64,000 nt of DNA from Nemertoderma westbladi (Eukaryota > Xenacoelomorpha > Nemertodermatida > Nemertodermatidae): NCBI GenBank assembly GCA_032718475.1, contig JAUCBJ010002221.1, positions 1 through 64,000 on the forward strand, given 5' to 3'. The position numbers and the translations under genes were made by a program. The notes below the pieces were generated by a model. The model did not search any database, had not been told where the DNA came from, and saw only the letters and a list, made by a program, of their open reading frames with translations. This document shows positions 13,401-23,725 of this stretch, one piece after another (the first letter of the stretch is position 1; the number at the start of each line of letters is the position of its first letter).

Positions 13401-16400
13401 AGACCTTTCCAGTCACCTGAAGAATAAGTTCATTTGAGCCACAGTGGTAAGTGCACTTTTATACGGGAGTGAGATCTGGACACTGATGAAATCACTTAAA
13501 CAACGAATTGATGGTTGCTACAGAAGTCTAAGGGCAGCCATAAACATCAGTTGGAGACAGCAAATGACAAACGCCGAGGTTTATGGTACAATACCATACC
13601 TGTAGCCCAGGTCAGGTCAGGTATTCTAGGTCATTGATCAAGAAAACTTGCCACCTCCATGCAGCATAAATGAGGTGCCACCTGTAGCTGCATAGACCCT
13701 CTTACTAGGGCAAATCTGGTCCTGTAACTAGGACCCCCTTCGTTCTGGGATAAGGATGCCCTTGGTCCTGGATTAAGGACCCATATACTTGGCTGTAGGG
13801 GTATATGGCCTGACCAGGCAGATGGTGATCTACCAATGGCTGGTCAGGAGTAGAGTGTTCTCATGTCCACTCTGAGTGCACTTCACTGCGACCTGCACCT
13901 GGCAGCAGGGGTACAGGGCATGACCCAGCAGATGAGCTGCAACAGCCAATGGTGGGTCATGTGCGCCAGAGTAGATATGGGTGATGGGCCTCATATCTGA
14001 CTCCATTACGACACCCACCCTGTGGAATGGCAAACCAGGGTGTGGTATTTGCCCCGAGAGCTGACTCGGCAAAAAAGCACCCTCAACCCCCACTATGGAT
14101 TATATTAGTAATGCGGAGGTCCGGCCACTAGAGGCCAGTGGAATTACCGGACACAATCGGCCTCACAGGCGTCAGTTAAATCCTGACCGGCTGCCTGTCT
14201 CACCCCCTACTGGAGAGAGAGCAGCCAACAATTCTTTGAGTCCCTTTCCTGATGACCTTTCTGGCCCAAACCCTGGGTCACCAGGGAGGCCAGATTGTGA
14301 TGGGGAGATGGATTCTGGAGTTGGAGGCTACTCTCATGTTCCACCCCGACCAACAAAGCCATTGGTGAATCTGAGGCAAGTCCTACACTAGCCTCAGTAA
14401 ACACCCTAACACTGGGGTCCCCAATGCGACAAGGTGAGCTGACTGCCTTGGCAGATAAGCTTTCTCTTAGCGCAGTGGGTGTTCAAGAGCACCGAATGCA
14501 GACTGGACAGACTGATGAGGTTCTGATTAAGGACATGGGGGGCGGTTGGCGACTCGCCCTCGTGTCAGCAGATGATAGTGGCAATGGTGGAATTGGTCTA
14601 TTGATGAATCCAACTGCACATGCAGCATTGGACAAAATAGACCAAATCTCTAACCGCATCATCCGTTGCCACTTCTCATGTTCTGGAAGACTGGCTAAGA
14701 AGTTTCCTAAGGTGGTTCTGATTGTGTGCTACTCTCCAACTAGTGTTGCGCCTGTAGAGGAAGTGGAAAATTTCTACCACAATCTACAAGCAGCTACAGA
14801 TGGAGTGGATCAGCATGCATTCTTAACATTCCTGGGAGACTTTAATGCAAGTCTGCATCAATCACCTACATCGCCCTGGGTCTATAGCAATAGTGTTAAC
14901 CGAAATTCTGTCCATCTTCAGGATTTTATCTCTGGAAATGGATTGTTTTCGGCTGGAACCCAGTTCAAGAAGCGAACTGGAAAGCTATGGACTCATAGTG
15001 GACCCAGTGCTGCATCAATCACCTACATCGCCCTGGGTCTATAGCAATAGTGTTAACCAAAATTCTGTCCATCTTCAGGATTTTATCTCTGGAAATGGAT
15101 TGTTTTCGGCTGGAACCCAGTTCAAGAAGCGAACTGGAAAGCTATGGACTCATAGTGGACCCAGTGGTCACAAGTCCCAGATAGACCATATTCTGTTTCG
15201 TAGGAAATACAGGAGCTCTATACAAGACTGTAATGCATTTACACTTCGACCCTTCTCCAGTGATCACCGCCTTATTGTGGCCAAGGTAAGACTTAGTCTG
15301 CGTGCTAGCAGAACAACTAAATCTGCCTTGCCGCGACATGACTGGTCCTCTCTGTTGCAACAGCCAAGTGTGAGATCCAGCTTCACACTACAGCTGAGCA
15401 ACAGGTATGACGCTCTTGCCTCTGAGGTGGCAGATCACTGTGAGGGCTATACTGCCTTCACATAAGCAGTTAAGTTAGCAGCTGCAGAAACAGTTCCTGT
15501 ATTCCCTCGAAGCAGGAAAAGGGCCCCCTGGACTGACAACAAAATTCAGCCGAAATGACCTTCATAAGGCGCAGAAAGAGTCCTGACTCAAACAGACTAC
15601 AGCGGCCAAGAATGCAGTTAAGGCTGCATCTAGGTCCCTGAACAGGCAGTACTCTGTTAATCTACAGGAGCTAATAAACCAACAGGTTGATGCCATCAAT
15701 GATGCTGACGACAGCAGGCAAACATCCCAGGCATGGAAATCGATCAATCTGCTTACTGGGCGGAAAAGCCAACCAACCACCAAGGTTAAGGCTGAATCAC
15801 CAGCCGATCGCCTCAATGGTTGGAAAGCCCACTTTGAAAAGCTCCTCAATAATGACAGGGTATTGCCTGATAACTTTATAGAAGTAAAAGTGTCTGAGTC
15901 TGTACTCCCAGATATTCCCATTGGCGATATCTCCTTTGCAGAAGTGAAGGCTGCTGCACAGAGCATTAAGACCAATCGTGCCAGTGGAATAGATGGTGTT
16001 CCCCCTGAGGTCTTTAAAATACCTGAGTGTTTAAAGCTCATCTATCCCATCATAGTAGACATGTACCGAACAACAAGAGTCCTACAAGAAATGAAAACAA
16101 ATAAGTTAGTGCCAGTTCCCAAGAAGGGCAACCTAACACTCTATGGTTCTTTTCGGTGAATCTCATTGATCTCGATTGCTGCAAAGCTATACAATAGGAT
16201 TCTATTAAATCGCATCAGGGATCCCATTGAGAGACTGCTCCGTGGAAATCAGAATGGGTTCCGTAAAGGTCGTGGTACCATGGAGCCCATTTTGGCACTT
16301 AGAAGGATAATTGAAGAATTATCAAAAAAGAAAGACAGGCATCTGGCTGTTATCTTTGTTGACTTCTTCAAGGCCATTGATTCAGTCTCTCGCTCACGTA

Positions 16401-19400
16401 TGTTCAGCATACTTTCATTATATGGGATTCCTGATGAAATTATTGCAGCAATAAGATCAGTATACGATGGTTCGACAACATTTGTGTCTACTGTTGACGG
16501 TGACACAGAACCATTTGAAGTGTTATGGGGCGTCCTCCAAGGAGACACACTTGCACCATTCTTGTTCATTATTGTGGTTGACTATGTGGACGACTTCTGT
16601 TACCTGGGATCATGGATCCGGAAGTCAGGTGAGGACCTTCGAATACGTAAGGGAAAGGCATGGGCAGCCTTGAATAGGCTTTCCAAGATTTGGAAGTCAC
16701 CGAGAATTAATCGGAAACTTAAGGTCCGATTATTTAGAGCAGCAGTAGTTCCAGTACTCCTCTACGGGAGTCCATGCTGGGCTCTAACTGCTGAGGACAC
16801 AAAATCTCTGGATGGCACATTCACAAGAATGCTACGCCGGGTTCATTGTGTCAAGTACAATGCACACATCTCCAACCAAACACTATATAACATTGGAGGT
16901 GTCTCATTGGTTCCCCCAAGCTTGACACTAGAACAAAATCGCCTCCGCTTTGCAGGACATTGCTTTCGCCGTGAGGACCAGCCAGTGCATAATCTTGTAC
17001 TTTGGCAGCCTCATGGAGTGAATAAGCATGGTGGACAGCCCATGACTTTCTTGAGACGCATCTTAAAGGACACTGGCCTTGAAGATGCGGATGATCTAGC
17101 AAATGTCATGGGTGATAGGGAGTTGTGGCGGTGCAATTTTGTTGACAAGCCGGCACAGCATTCTTAAAAATGCAGCTACAATGCAGCATGCCGATCCTGG
17201 TAGTAGTGCATCAACCACACTCTGTGAACGCAGATTACGATTCAGTGTACACTGCTGGAGAAGTAAACATGAGGTCATGCCATTTTCTGGCAATCAACAC
17301 AAACAAAGCATAGCCGTGGACAACTGGCTATTACATATTTAGACAAATTTGAAAGGGATACGGGATTTGGGCGATACGAAATTGCGACAACTATCAAGAA
17401 TTGGGAAGCCTGGAACGATCTCATTTCCACTGACCGAGATCACTCGACCTAGTAGTAGCAGTAGTAGAATGATGTAATCTTTGTGCTGCAATCACAATAG
17501 GAAGTTCAATCCTTTCAAACCTAGGGGCCAATGCAGGATTTAAACTTTCAAACCAATGGTTTATAAAAAAAAATGCTGTTTGAATTTCATCACTAAAACC
17601 TTTCAGACATTCTCTTTGATTTGACTTTGATTCTCAGAATGATAAAAATAATGACGATGAGAATGAGGAATGTACACTGTAGGGTATATCCCAATGAATT
17701 TTTGTGCTATAGATATGAGCAAACATTCGGGAAACTTGGAAACCAAACTTGATATATACAACACCCACTCTCGACCCCCAAATACACGCCAAGAGCCCTG
17801 GAGGTGAAGGCCAACCAAAATTCATCAGCTAGTTGGAAGTAGTACAAGTTCGAAGTTCAGTCTACCTACAACATCAAAGATCCTTTTTGATGAGGTATAG
17901 ATCTCATTTAGGTCTTAAGTTTGGCAGTTCACAAAGCCGCCATTCGTTCAGGAAGGGCAAACAGAACTCTCTCTCATCGACTTCAGGGGTCACTAGACAC
18001 ATCATAATGGTTAATATTGTTATTATAAATATACATTTTGCTAAAAATTGAGGTGTTTCTGGCCCATGGTGATGAACAGCTATTCCTTGGCTTAGTTTTG
18101 AGCCTGAAACATTGTCCCGTATATTAATTTATACATTTGGTGTAAAAACATTAGAAATACACCAAACAGTGTATATATGCATTGTCCAAAAGATTTGCTG
18201 CTTGTTTTCAAGGGGTAATAATAGTTCTCATTCAGAACCAAGCTACCAAGGAGCTGGAAAAGTCTAGTTCAGCACTGTGGTGGGTGGTATGCCTTAATAG
18301 GGTTAAAAGCGCCCCCTAGTGCCACACCCCCAAATGCCAAACCCACCTAACCCAAACCTGCTCTTCCTGACCAACAACCCAAACCTGTCTTACACCACCC
18401 TCCGCCTTTGAATTGCCACCCTTGGGGGTGCTCACAATACTCTGCACTCTGCACTCACAATATGTTCAGTCCACTCTCCCGTGAGAAACACGAGAACCCG
18501 ACCCAATGACTCAAAGAGAGATCACTCCACTCCTCTCCATGGACGAATATGTGGTCTATTATGCATTTTATTATAGGAAGGGATCTAGGGGTCTTTACCT
18601 CGAATGATAAGTTTATTTTACCGAAAATAACTTATATTTTATTGGCGCAATTGTAGGACTAATCCCATCACATGCGTACTTTTTAATCGGGTAGTGTACA
18701 AATTTAAGAATCGCGTAATTTTTCTTGAAATTAATATCTCATATCTCTCCAAACCACGTACGCGTTTCGACCTTACTGGGTCTCATCAGCATGGTGTCGG
18801 ATTTGAACCTGGGACCTAGTACCTGGGATACAGCTTGCCAACACATTATGTAGTCTATGTCTCAGGACTATGTGGCTCGCCCAACAGAGATTACTATTTT
18901 GGTTTGTGGATGCCCAATATGTACTAATGCTATCTGAAATTATACTGGAGATTATAGTAGAGGTTATACTACTGCTGTAATCATAATACTGGTAAAAGTC
19001 ACTTACCACAGAAAGAATAACACCAATGTCAGCATACGAATGTTTGGAGTTCTAAATAAATCCAAAGGGTTATATTTACGTGATTCCTCCTCATCAACCT
19101 TATTGCTGTCAACAATTTTAATTATTTTCGGAAGTCGAAGTTTATTTACTTTAACAGCATCATAAAATATTATCTCAGCTTCATCAACTCGATTTGCAGA
19201 CACTAACCATGGCATTGATTCTGGCAAAAACCTAAAACGCACATTATTTCATGATATTCAATGACATACAAAAATCTAAAGTAATACCTAATATGATTAT
19301 GCGGTGTTTACATAAACGCAAAAACCTAAACACCAATATTCGAATACATAAGTAGTTTAACATAAAAAATAGACATATTCAACAGTATTATCGTAATGAG

Positions 19401-22400
19401 ACCTTCATAAGCATGAAGCACTGCCTATTACCACTCATTAAAATTAATTTTCAGAATTATTTTTTTTAATGGCAAAATTTAAAACACGGGATTATCAAAT
19501 ATGGCAGCAAATATAAGCAGATGGCGAGTTTGGTAACCACGTAAATTGCATGATTACACTGGAGTGCGAAAGTCTATTTGACAATTGTATCATTATGTAA
19601 GACACGATTGTATAAGTATACACAGCTCATAGTCATAATGCATCATCTAAAGAAAGCATCTGTAGGAAGCTGCTGAAAGCTTTCTTACAATTAACGTTCA
19701 GTTGGACATGCTATCATCTTCATGAATAAACATGTAGACACTTTTACTTAATGTCCTCAAATAGTCCCAGCCATCAAGACAGCAAGTCGAGGTTCGTCGC
19801 CACATGCGTAGTAGACCCGCTTTATGGTTGCTATGGCAAGGAGGCTGACTTGGCAACACCCAAACGTCATAACACAAAGACGGAATAGCTAGTATAACTA
19901 CTAATTGAAATTCAGGCAGTTTGTCTGGAAATAATATACCGCCAAAACATTATCATCAAACACAAATGTAATTGCACAAGATTAATTTTGCGTTGATTAT
20001 TTTCACCCTCTCATTAATTAATGTATGAATTACATGTTATATTCACTCACCAGTGATATAAAATAAACAATGCTGTTGGAACTGCCGTTACCAGCATAAT
20101 GTGTCTCCAATTTCTTACAAAGTATACGATTGCTGCCAGCGATAGCCATCCAAATAACCAAAAACTTTCCATGCAAATTCCAGCAAAGTCGCGATGTTCC
20201 ATTGGAAATAATTCAGTAGCATGAACTATGGCGGTTGTTCCACTTAGCTGCATAAATCAGTAATGTGGTATACAGAGGGCGTTTTTTTTACGTTATACAC
20301 ATATATATCCATAATTTTAAAACATTGCAAGTTTAATTTTCATACCATGGCCTAATATGAATGTTATAGTAGGTCATGCATATTCTGTAATTGGCATTAA
20401 TCATAGTACTATACGAATATAACGTAGTATAATTTCTGGTCCAAAATTTATCTTATTCCAAAATTTCGTATAATTGCTAATGAGTACCGGATCTTGTTTT
20501 AAAATGCCATTTTTTTATTTTCAACAAAAAATTAATTTAGCATAATGACGATCTGGAAGGTTAAAAACCCGTTTAATATAAAAGTCTAGAAAACTGACAG
20601 ACACCACAACTGACACAAAATCAGTAAAATTCCAAAATAACCCAAAGCTACTTCACTCCCTAATATCCTTAGACTTTCAAAATAACCCTCCCCTCCATCA
20701 CAACAAATCATTACATTTCCAATTTAACAGCTATCATTATAGTTCCTACCAAACCCACAATCATAACAAATTTTCTTAAAAACAATTAAAGTTCCTACCA
20801 AAACCACCATCATTATTTTTTCTTACAAACACTACTATCATTAATTACACTTCCTAATTCATCAGACTTGCCAACTATAACCCACATCATTATTTCTTTA
20901 TCGACTGTCTGTATATGTGCCTACTGTATTCGACTTGCCTAATTGCCTACCTTCATTAGACTTCCTATAATGAAATGAACAACAACATAGGCTGGGTAAT
21001 TTGGTACGACAGCAAGAATGATACCAAGTATTCCTTGGCATAATATAGCACCGGTGAGAACGTACTTCCTTCCGAATCGATCTGAAAGCTGACCCAGTGT
21101 CAGGGATCCGACCATAACACCAACAAAGAATAGGGTCGCTGAAATTCCAACCTTCCATTCTTCAGAACAGAATAGCGACCACTGTGATAAATACAACGGA
21201 AGATAAATTAGTTAAATTATTATATTTATACTGATTCTAGTGACAATCTAATAAATAAATAATACATCTAGGAATAATATAGTCAAATAACAAGAGGGTT
21301 GTAATGGCGGAAGATTTTAAATAATTGTCAAAAAAACATATCCAATTTATATTCTATGAGGAATAAATGTCATTAACAGAATCAAAAAATCAAATATATG
21401 AACATTATAAAGCGAGTAGTCCATGCTTTCTAAAATATTATACTAAATCCTATAAATATACTTACTTGCATAATTATGGTGAAAAATTTAGGACAAAAAG
21501 TTGGATGTATGACCTTGAAAGTTCTTTGTGATTTCCTCAACTTTATCCCCCCCTTTGATTAAATGTACTGTTCACATCTCGAAATCAGCAAAGCAGGCTT
21601 TTACTTTATAGGCCGAGTTATAATACAATTAACATGATATATACGAGATTGTACCAAATAATCTACATATCTATATAATCAGGTGTGGCTTGGAACGTAA
21701 TAGAGAAACGAGTTCGAAACTGCATGATTACCTGAAAACAATATTGTCCGGATAATTCTTCCTTCTTGGTAATTGTTTATGTTTCATCCCGAGATGACAG
21801 TGAGTATGTACTTTTTAATGCATTTTTTTTGTTTAAATTGGAATTGAAAGGAAGTAAGACAGCTTGATGTATAGGATTAGCAATACAAGAAGCAGTTTGT
21901 TAAGCCATATGTTTCTGCGGTTTAAAATGGTCACCATGGTAGTTCTAAGAATTATTAAGCTTACCTCAGTTGCTATAGTTGGGCCAAAGTTTTCATCTAG
22001 AACATCCCACTGTGTACATTCTTGAGTTTCTAGGTTATTGGTTTCAATGGGAACAGAATAGTTTGTATTCCTGATGTATATATTGCACTCATCATAGGTA
22101 CCATCATCTTTCTTTGGAATATATTGGTCTCTAGACAAATTATTTGTCGGTGTTTGACACTGAATGTCCTTCGGTACCATTCTTAGAAACTGATCCTGTA
22201 GCATAGTGTGGGAGAACGGTACCCAGGCCAGTCCAACTATGAAAAATTTTATTAGATGCCATTTTTTAGAGTTTGTATACAACCAATCCATGCATTGTTC
22301 TAAACTAACGGGGGTCACATCATTGGTTGGATCGGTTTGCACATGATTAACATCCAGGATAACATTATTGCTTTGGATATCAACACCATTCTCACTTGTC

Positions 22401-22402
22401 AT
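1402..22402 (-). CDS. SLC22-family organic cation/anion/carnitine transporter, 7 coding exons
   Basis: A plasma-membrane major-facilitator carrier for organic ions; the substrate cannot be read from sequence. Coding exons on the minus strand are 22402-21965, 21181-20951, 20247-20051, 19231-19007, 2988-2771, 2185-1995 and 1635-1402. All junctions have GT donors and AG acceptors and matching phases (0,0,2,2,1,0), giving 1734 nt, or 577 residues plus stop, a normal SLC22 length. Family marks: a first membrane segment and a Cys-containing extracellular loop in exon 1; WSLFCSEEWK at 147-156; the MFS signature DRFGRK at 180-185; PESMPWL at about 292-298; TAEVYPTVIRS at about 466-476; and PETWHRPL near the last membrane segment. 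The start is the ATG at 22402. The last residues are hydrophilic. Intron 4 is about 16 kb and packed with repeats, so an automatic annotation may split this into two genes. Confidence is high for the family and lower for the exact N-terminus and subfamily. Confidence 0.9.
1771..1893. repeat. 22-bp minisatellite in intron 6
   Basis: About 5.5 near-perfect tandem copies of a 22-bp unit of the form CTTAACAGTAGTTAAGAAGT plus AA, between exons 6 and 7 of the SLC22-like gene. The unit is itself partly palindromic (CTTAACTA-like). Confidence 0.9.
3316..3693. repeat. 42-bp minisatellite, 9 copies
   Basis: Nine tandem 42-bp units starting TCAAAGCTGTTGAAAAGG; one unit has a single T-to-A type change (GCAAGAGAG). 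Because 42 is a multiple of 3 and the unit lacks stops in several frames, it produces long false open frames on both strands. Confidence 0.95.
4196..4249 (+). repeat. G-rich tract (GGGTGGGTGGGT and a poly-G run)
   Basis: Four or more GGGT units followed by runs of up to about 19 G. It can form a G-quadruplex on the plus strand. It lies within intron 4. Confidence 0.8.
4255..4720 (-). mobile_element. 3' fragment of a CR1-like LINE
   Basis: The minus strand encodes a peptide with the pattern typical of the end of CR1/Jockey-type ORF2: an N-rich HTR-like stretch, YNSFILNCARLWNKL, and a final segment ending in KQLYY. No catalytic domain remains. A comparable tail (PHIWNCIDFS) ends the LINE at 57-59.9 kb. 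5'-truncated. Confidence 0.65.
5370..5478 (-). repeat. C-run repeat (reverse copy of the GGGGGGAAGTGTCC family)
   Basis: Tandem 14-19 bp units of C-run plus GGACACTT. It is the reverse complement of the G-rich arrays at 6423-6546 and 36641-36826. It faces the 6.4-kb array, so the two form an inverted pair about 1.1 kb apart. Confidence 0.8.
5640..5760 (+). repeat. Three tandem 36-40 bp GC-hairpin repeats
   Basis: Three units, each with a near-perfect hairpin (GGGGGCTGCCGCCCCC, GGGGGCTACCGCCCCC, GGGGGTTATCGCCCCC) followed by AAACCC and CGCTTCTTTT-like spacers. Loops vary while the G/C stems are kept. It lies between the inverted G-rich arrays. Confidence 0.85.
6423..6546 (+). repeat. G-rich tandem repeat, GGGGGGAAGTGTCC type
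   Basis: About eight short units of G-run plus AAGTGTCC or AACTGTCC, with one CTACTTGAGC interruption. It is preceded by AAGTTAAGAACAGTC and ends CCGAACACC, exactly as the copy at 36.6 kb does. It can form G-quadruplexes. Confidence 0.85.
7140..11290. repeat. Tandem repeat block, three A units and two B units
   Basis: An approximately 0.8-kb A unit occurs at about 7140-7960, 8650-9430 and 10475-11290, with more than 95% identity by eye. A B unit occurs at about 7970-8650 and 9830-10475, starting with GACTGGCTG-like tracts. A 9430-9830 spacer is unique. Each A unit has an AT-rich body with a GGCGACTGGGGGGG stretch and CTCCGGAACGC. Its peptide frames (about 93 residues) look like by-products: no domain, AT-biased, and not kept in phase elsewhere. 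The junctions carry hairpin motifs described in the findings. The element class is unknown; a non-autonomous transposon amplified in tandem is likely. Confidence 0.8.
11285..11660 (+). mobile_element. Reverse transcriptase fragment (LINE relic)
   Basis: Broken frames give DMVRFATTRKACLLKLE followed by an FCSLSGIKINIKK segment and later YNYLGAAFTNDGK. This is the order seen just after the catalytic YxDD motif of LINE reverse transcriptases. The catalytic box itself is damaged (a stop precedes YD). Confidence 0.6.
12325..12588 (-). mobile_element. tRNA-derived SINE (reverse copy)
   Basis: On the minus strand it begins GAGGTTCCACCTTGGTCTAG, with an A-box-like TGGTCTAGTGG, then a B box GGGTTCGATCC, then a body shared with the plus copy at 35357-35640. 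It ends in a run of A on the minus strand (T-run on the plus strand near 12325). The two copies match over about 250 bp. Confidence 0.85.
12655..13195 (+). mobile_element. 3' end of a CR1-like LINE
   Basis: About 12700-12800 reads CICDSASVQDEPHVLLSCP, the Cys/His knuckle typical of the C-terminus of CR1/Jockey-type ORF2. The element ends with AGTCAATAAACTTACTACTA, a polyadenylation signal followed by a CTA microsatellite, which is the usual kind of 3' end for such LINEs. 5'-truncated. Confidence 0.65.
13195..13600 (+). mobile_element. LINE C-terminal fragment with internal duplication
   Basis: The last copy encodes LLYGSEIWTLMKSLKQRIDG followed by CYRSLRAAINISW, the post-RT region of RTE/L2-type LINEs. 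The first part is repeated nearly three times (starts near 13199, 13333 and 13458), each copy beginning ACAGGAGTGAG or similar. Confidence 0.65.
14424..15465 (+). pseudogene. Endonuclease domain of the RTE-like LINE, frame-broken
   Basis: Two overlapping frames (14424-15044 and 14845-15465) are joined by the 155-bp internal duplication, which shifts the frame. EEP fold motifs visible are QEHRM, GDFNASL and SDHRLIV. The duplication inserts extra residues between the Asp-Asn motif and the terminal SDH motif, so the domain is unlikely to be active as it stands. Confidence 0.75.
16166..17167 (+). pseudogene. Reverse transcriptase/C-terminal region of the RTE-like LINE, catalytic box deleted
   Basis: A 333-codon open frame. 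It carries RT motifs 1-4 up to GVLQGDTLAPFLFIIVVDY and then fuses at about 16588 to the DDFCYLGSWIRKSGEDLR connection region and the LLYGSPCWALTAEDTKSLDG thumb. The missing part contains the second pair of catalytic aspartates. The join lies in TATGTGGACGAC, consistent with a microhomology deletion that kept the frame. Confidence 0.8.
17465..18750. other. Intronic sequence with nothing recognised
   Basis: Part of intron 4. No coding frame, RNA gene or clear mobile element is visible to me here, apart from short C-rich CCAAACCC patches near 18330-18400. Confidence 0.5.
18753..18795 (-). ncRNA. Hammerhead ribozyme-like motif in intron 4 (sense)
   Basis: Minus strand: stem I 5' ACCATG (18795-18790), core CTGATGA (18789-18783), stem II GACC-CAGTAA-GGTC (18782-18769), core GAAA (18768-18765), a minimal CGCG stem III, TA at the predicted cleavage site (after 18759), stem I 3' CGTGGT (18758-18753). 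All core bases of the type I hammerhead are present. Stem I pairs over 6 bp with one G-U. Stem III is extremely short, a state reported for metazoan retroelement hammerheads. It runs in the same direction as the SLC22-like transcript. Confidence 0.7.
18770..18880 (-). mobile_element. tRNA-like SINE remnant attached to the hammerhead motif
   Basis: Directly 5' of the ribozyme core on the minus strand is a pol III B-box-like CCCAGGTTCAAATCC (about 18813-18799), with a further 60 bp of possible tRNA-like sequence upstream. An A box is not convincing. The arrangement of B box then hammerhead recalls SINE-like Sm-alpha repeats of schistosomes. Confidence 0.5.
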
Positions 22403-22984
22403 AATTGTATCAATATTACTTCTGATTATTTTGGAAATAACTTTTGTTTCTGTTACCAGTTCGTGATCTCATAAGGTGTGATCAAATTGAATTCTATAGG
22501 TTACTCATGATGGTCGCTTGAATATTATTATATATTAATAATACTTGGGCTTATATTTATTAACTGATTAATTGAGATTTAATCGCCACAAAATACATGC
22601 TGTACACAGCGTTTTGTGCTCCCATCTCTTTTGTTATAACATCAAATATTATTGCTATTATTTTAATTTATACCGCCAAATTGCTCAGATTATTATGGTT
22701 AGGGTGTCCCTTATACTTGGTGTCCCGTAAAATTTGATGCGATTTCATGTTTGGTTTACAAACAAACTGAAGGAATGGTCATTTTATTTTATTTTACTGT
22801 TATTCATTAGGAAACCATATATTTAGGGAACTACCTACCACCTTATTGTGAGTGCGTGGTATAGGTTTTACGATCAAAAAAGAAAAAAAAAGAAGACCAA
22901 AATAATGACAGTTAACTTTGAAAGTCCTCAGGAAATATCTGATCGTATGAGTATAAGCTCAAATGATTGTATGCTTGATTGAGC
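22403..22984. other. 5' flank of the SLC22-like gene
   Basis: AT-rich, with no coding evidence. It should contain the promoter of the transporter gene, but I see no core element that I can defend. Confidence 0.4.
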
Positions 22985-23096
22985 ATGTGGACGACTTCCG
23001 TCACCTGGGATATGGATCCGGAAGTCAGGTGAGGACCTTCGAATACGTAAGGGAAAGGCATGGGCAGCATTGAATAGGCTTTCCAGGATGTGCAGA
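22985..23096 (+). mobile_element. Short fragment of the RTE-like LINE
   Basis: About 110 bp, over 90% identical by eye to 16586-16697 of the LINE in intron 4 (GTGGACGACTTC through GCTTTCCA). It has no flanking LINE sequence on either side. Confidence 0.85.
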
Positions 23097-23725
23097 ACAT
23101 TGTGCTTATGCACTCAGCATATGCTTCAAATTTTATTGTAATTGTATCTTTGAGTCAGGTTTGTTTTGGAAAACCGAGATTTCGTGACTTTTCGTAAAAT
23201 TAAATGGGCTATCTATTCTATTTCTATTTCTATATCTATACTATCTATTTACATCGCTGGCTATGTTAGTTTTCGTGCTGTGGTCCCTTTCTGGCACCCA
23301 TTTCCAGTATTTTTCGTGCTAAAATTTAAAAAAGCTTTTATGGCTCACTAAAATTAATTTATTTGCGGTATATAGCGGTTATTTGGACACTGATCACGAT
23401 TATATAAATCAAATTTAACATTCGAGAAAATATTTGGTAATCTTGAATGTGCCCTCTGGGGCACGAAAAAAATAAGTAGTTCAAATATGATAGTGAAAAT
23501 TCGAAAGAAAATCTAATTGATTTTATGACCACCTAGGTTTTTTTTGGATGCTGATCACGAATATGACACTCTAAAATATTGTATTATCCAACCAAATTAT
23601 ATTTTTGCCGTTTGAAATTTTTTGCAACTTGTAATTTTTGTCTCACCTGACAAGCACCATAGTTGCGTTACTACGAATGATTTTTAACGAGTTGTATCGT
23701 GATCAGTGACCTTGAAAACCAGTAT
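23097..23725. repeat. Unclassified AT-rich sequence with repeated CTGATCACGA motifs
   Basis: The 10-mer CTGATCACGA, or its GTGATCAG reverse, appears near 23391, 23551 and 23699. Together with GGGCACGAAAAA-like stretches this suggests a decayed repeat. No gene is seen. Confidence 0.35.

Larger units (their letters stand above)
13600..17465 (+). mobile_element. RTE-like non-LTR retrotransposon, defective
   Basis: A GC-richer 5' region (13600-14090) is followed by broken frames of endonuclease plus reverse transcriptase. EEP-type endonuclease at 14424-15465: VGVQEHRMQTG, then LIVCYSPTS, LGDFNASL and SDHRLIVAKVRL. A 155-bp segment of it is tandemly duplicated (about 14856-15010 and 15011-15165). 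RT N-terminal part at 15863-16159 (ASGIDGVPPEVFK) and palm at 16166-16590 (NGFRKGRGT, FVDFFKAIDS, GVLQGDTLAPFLF). The sequence then jumps from VVDYV directly to DDFCYLGSW, so the catalytic YADD box and its surroundings are deleted. The C-terminal region ends at 17167. It is followed by a TAG microsatellite near 17449. It cannot encode active RT. Confidence 0.85.
2989..19006 (-). other. Intron 4 of the SLC22-like gene, 16 kb of nested repeats
   Basis: The donor follows exon 4 at 19006-19005 and the acceptor AG sits at 2990-2989. The split Trp codon (TG|G) is completed across it, and the joined peptide reads LFFLWTFNSM, as expected for the loop before membrane segment 7 in SLC22 proteins. The intron contains minisatellites, LINE and SINE copies and a hammerhead-like motif in sense orientation. 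Confidence 0.85.
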
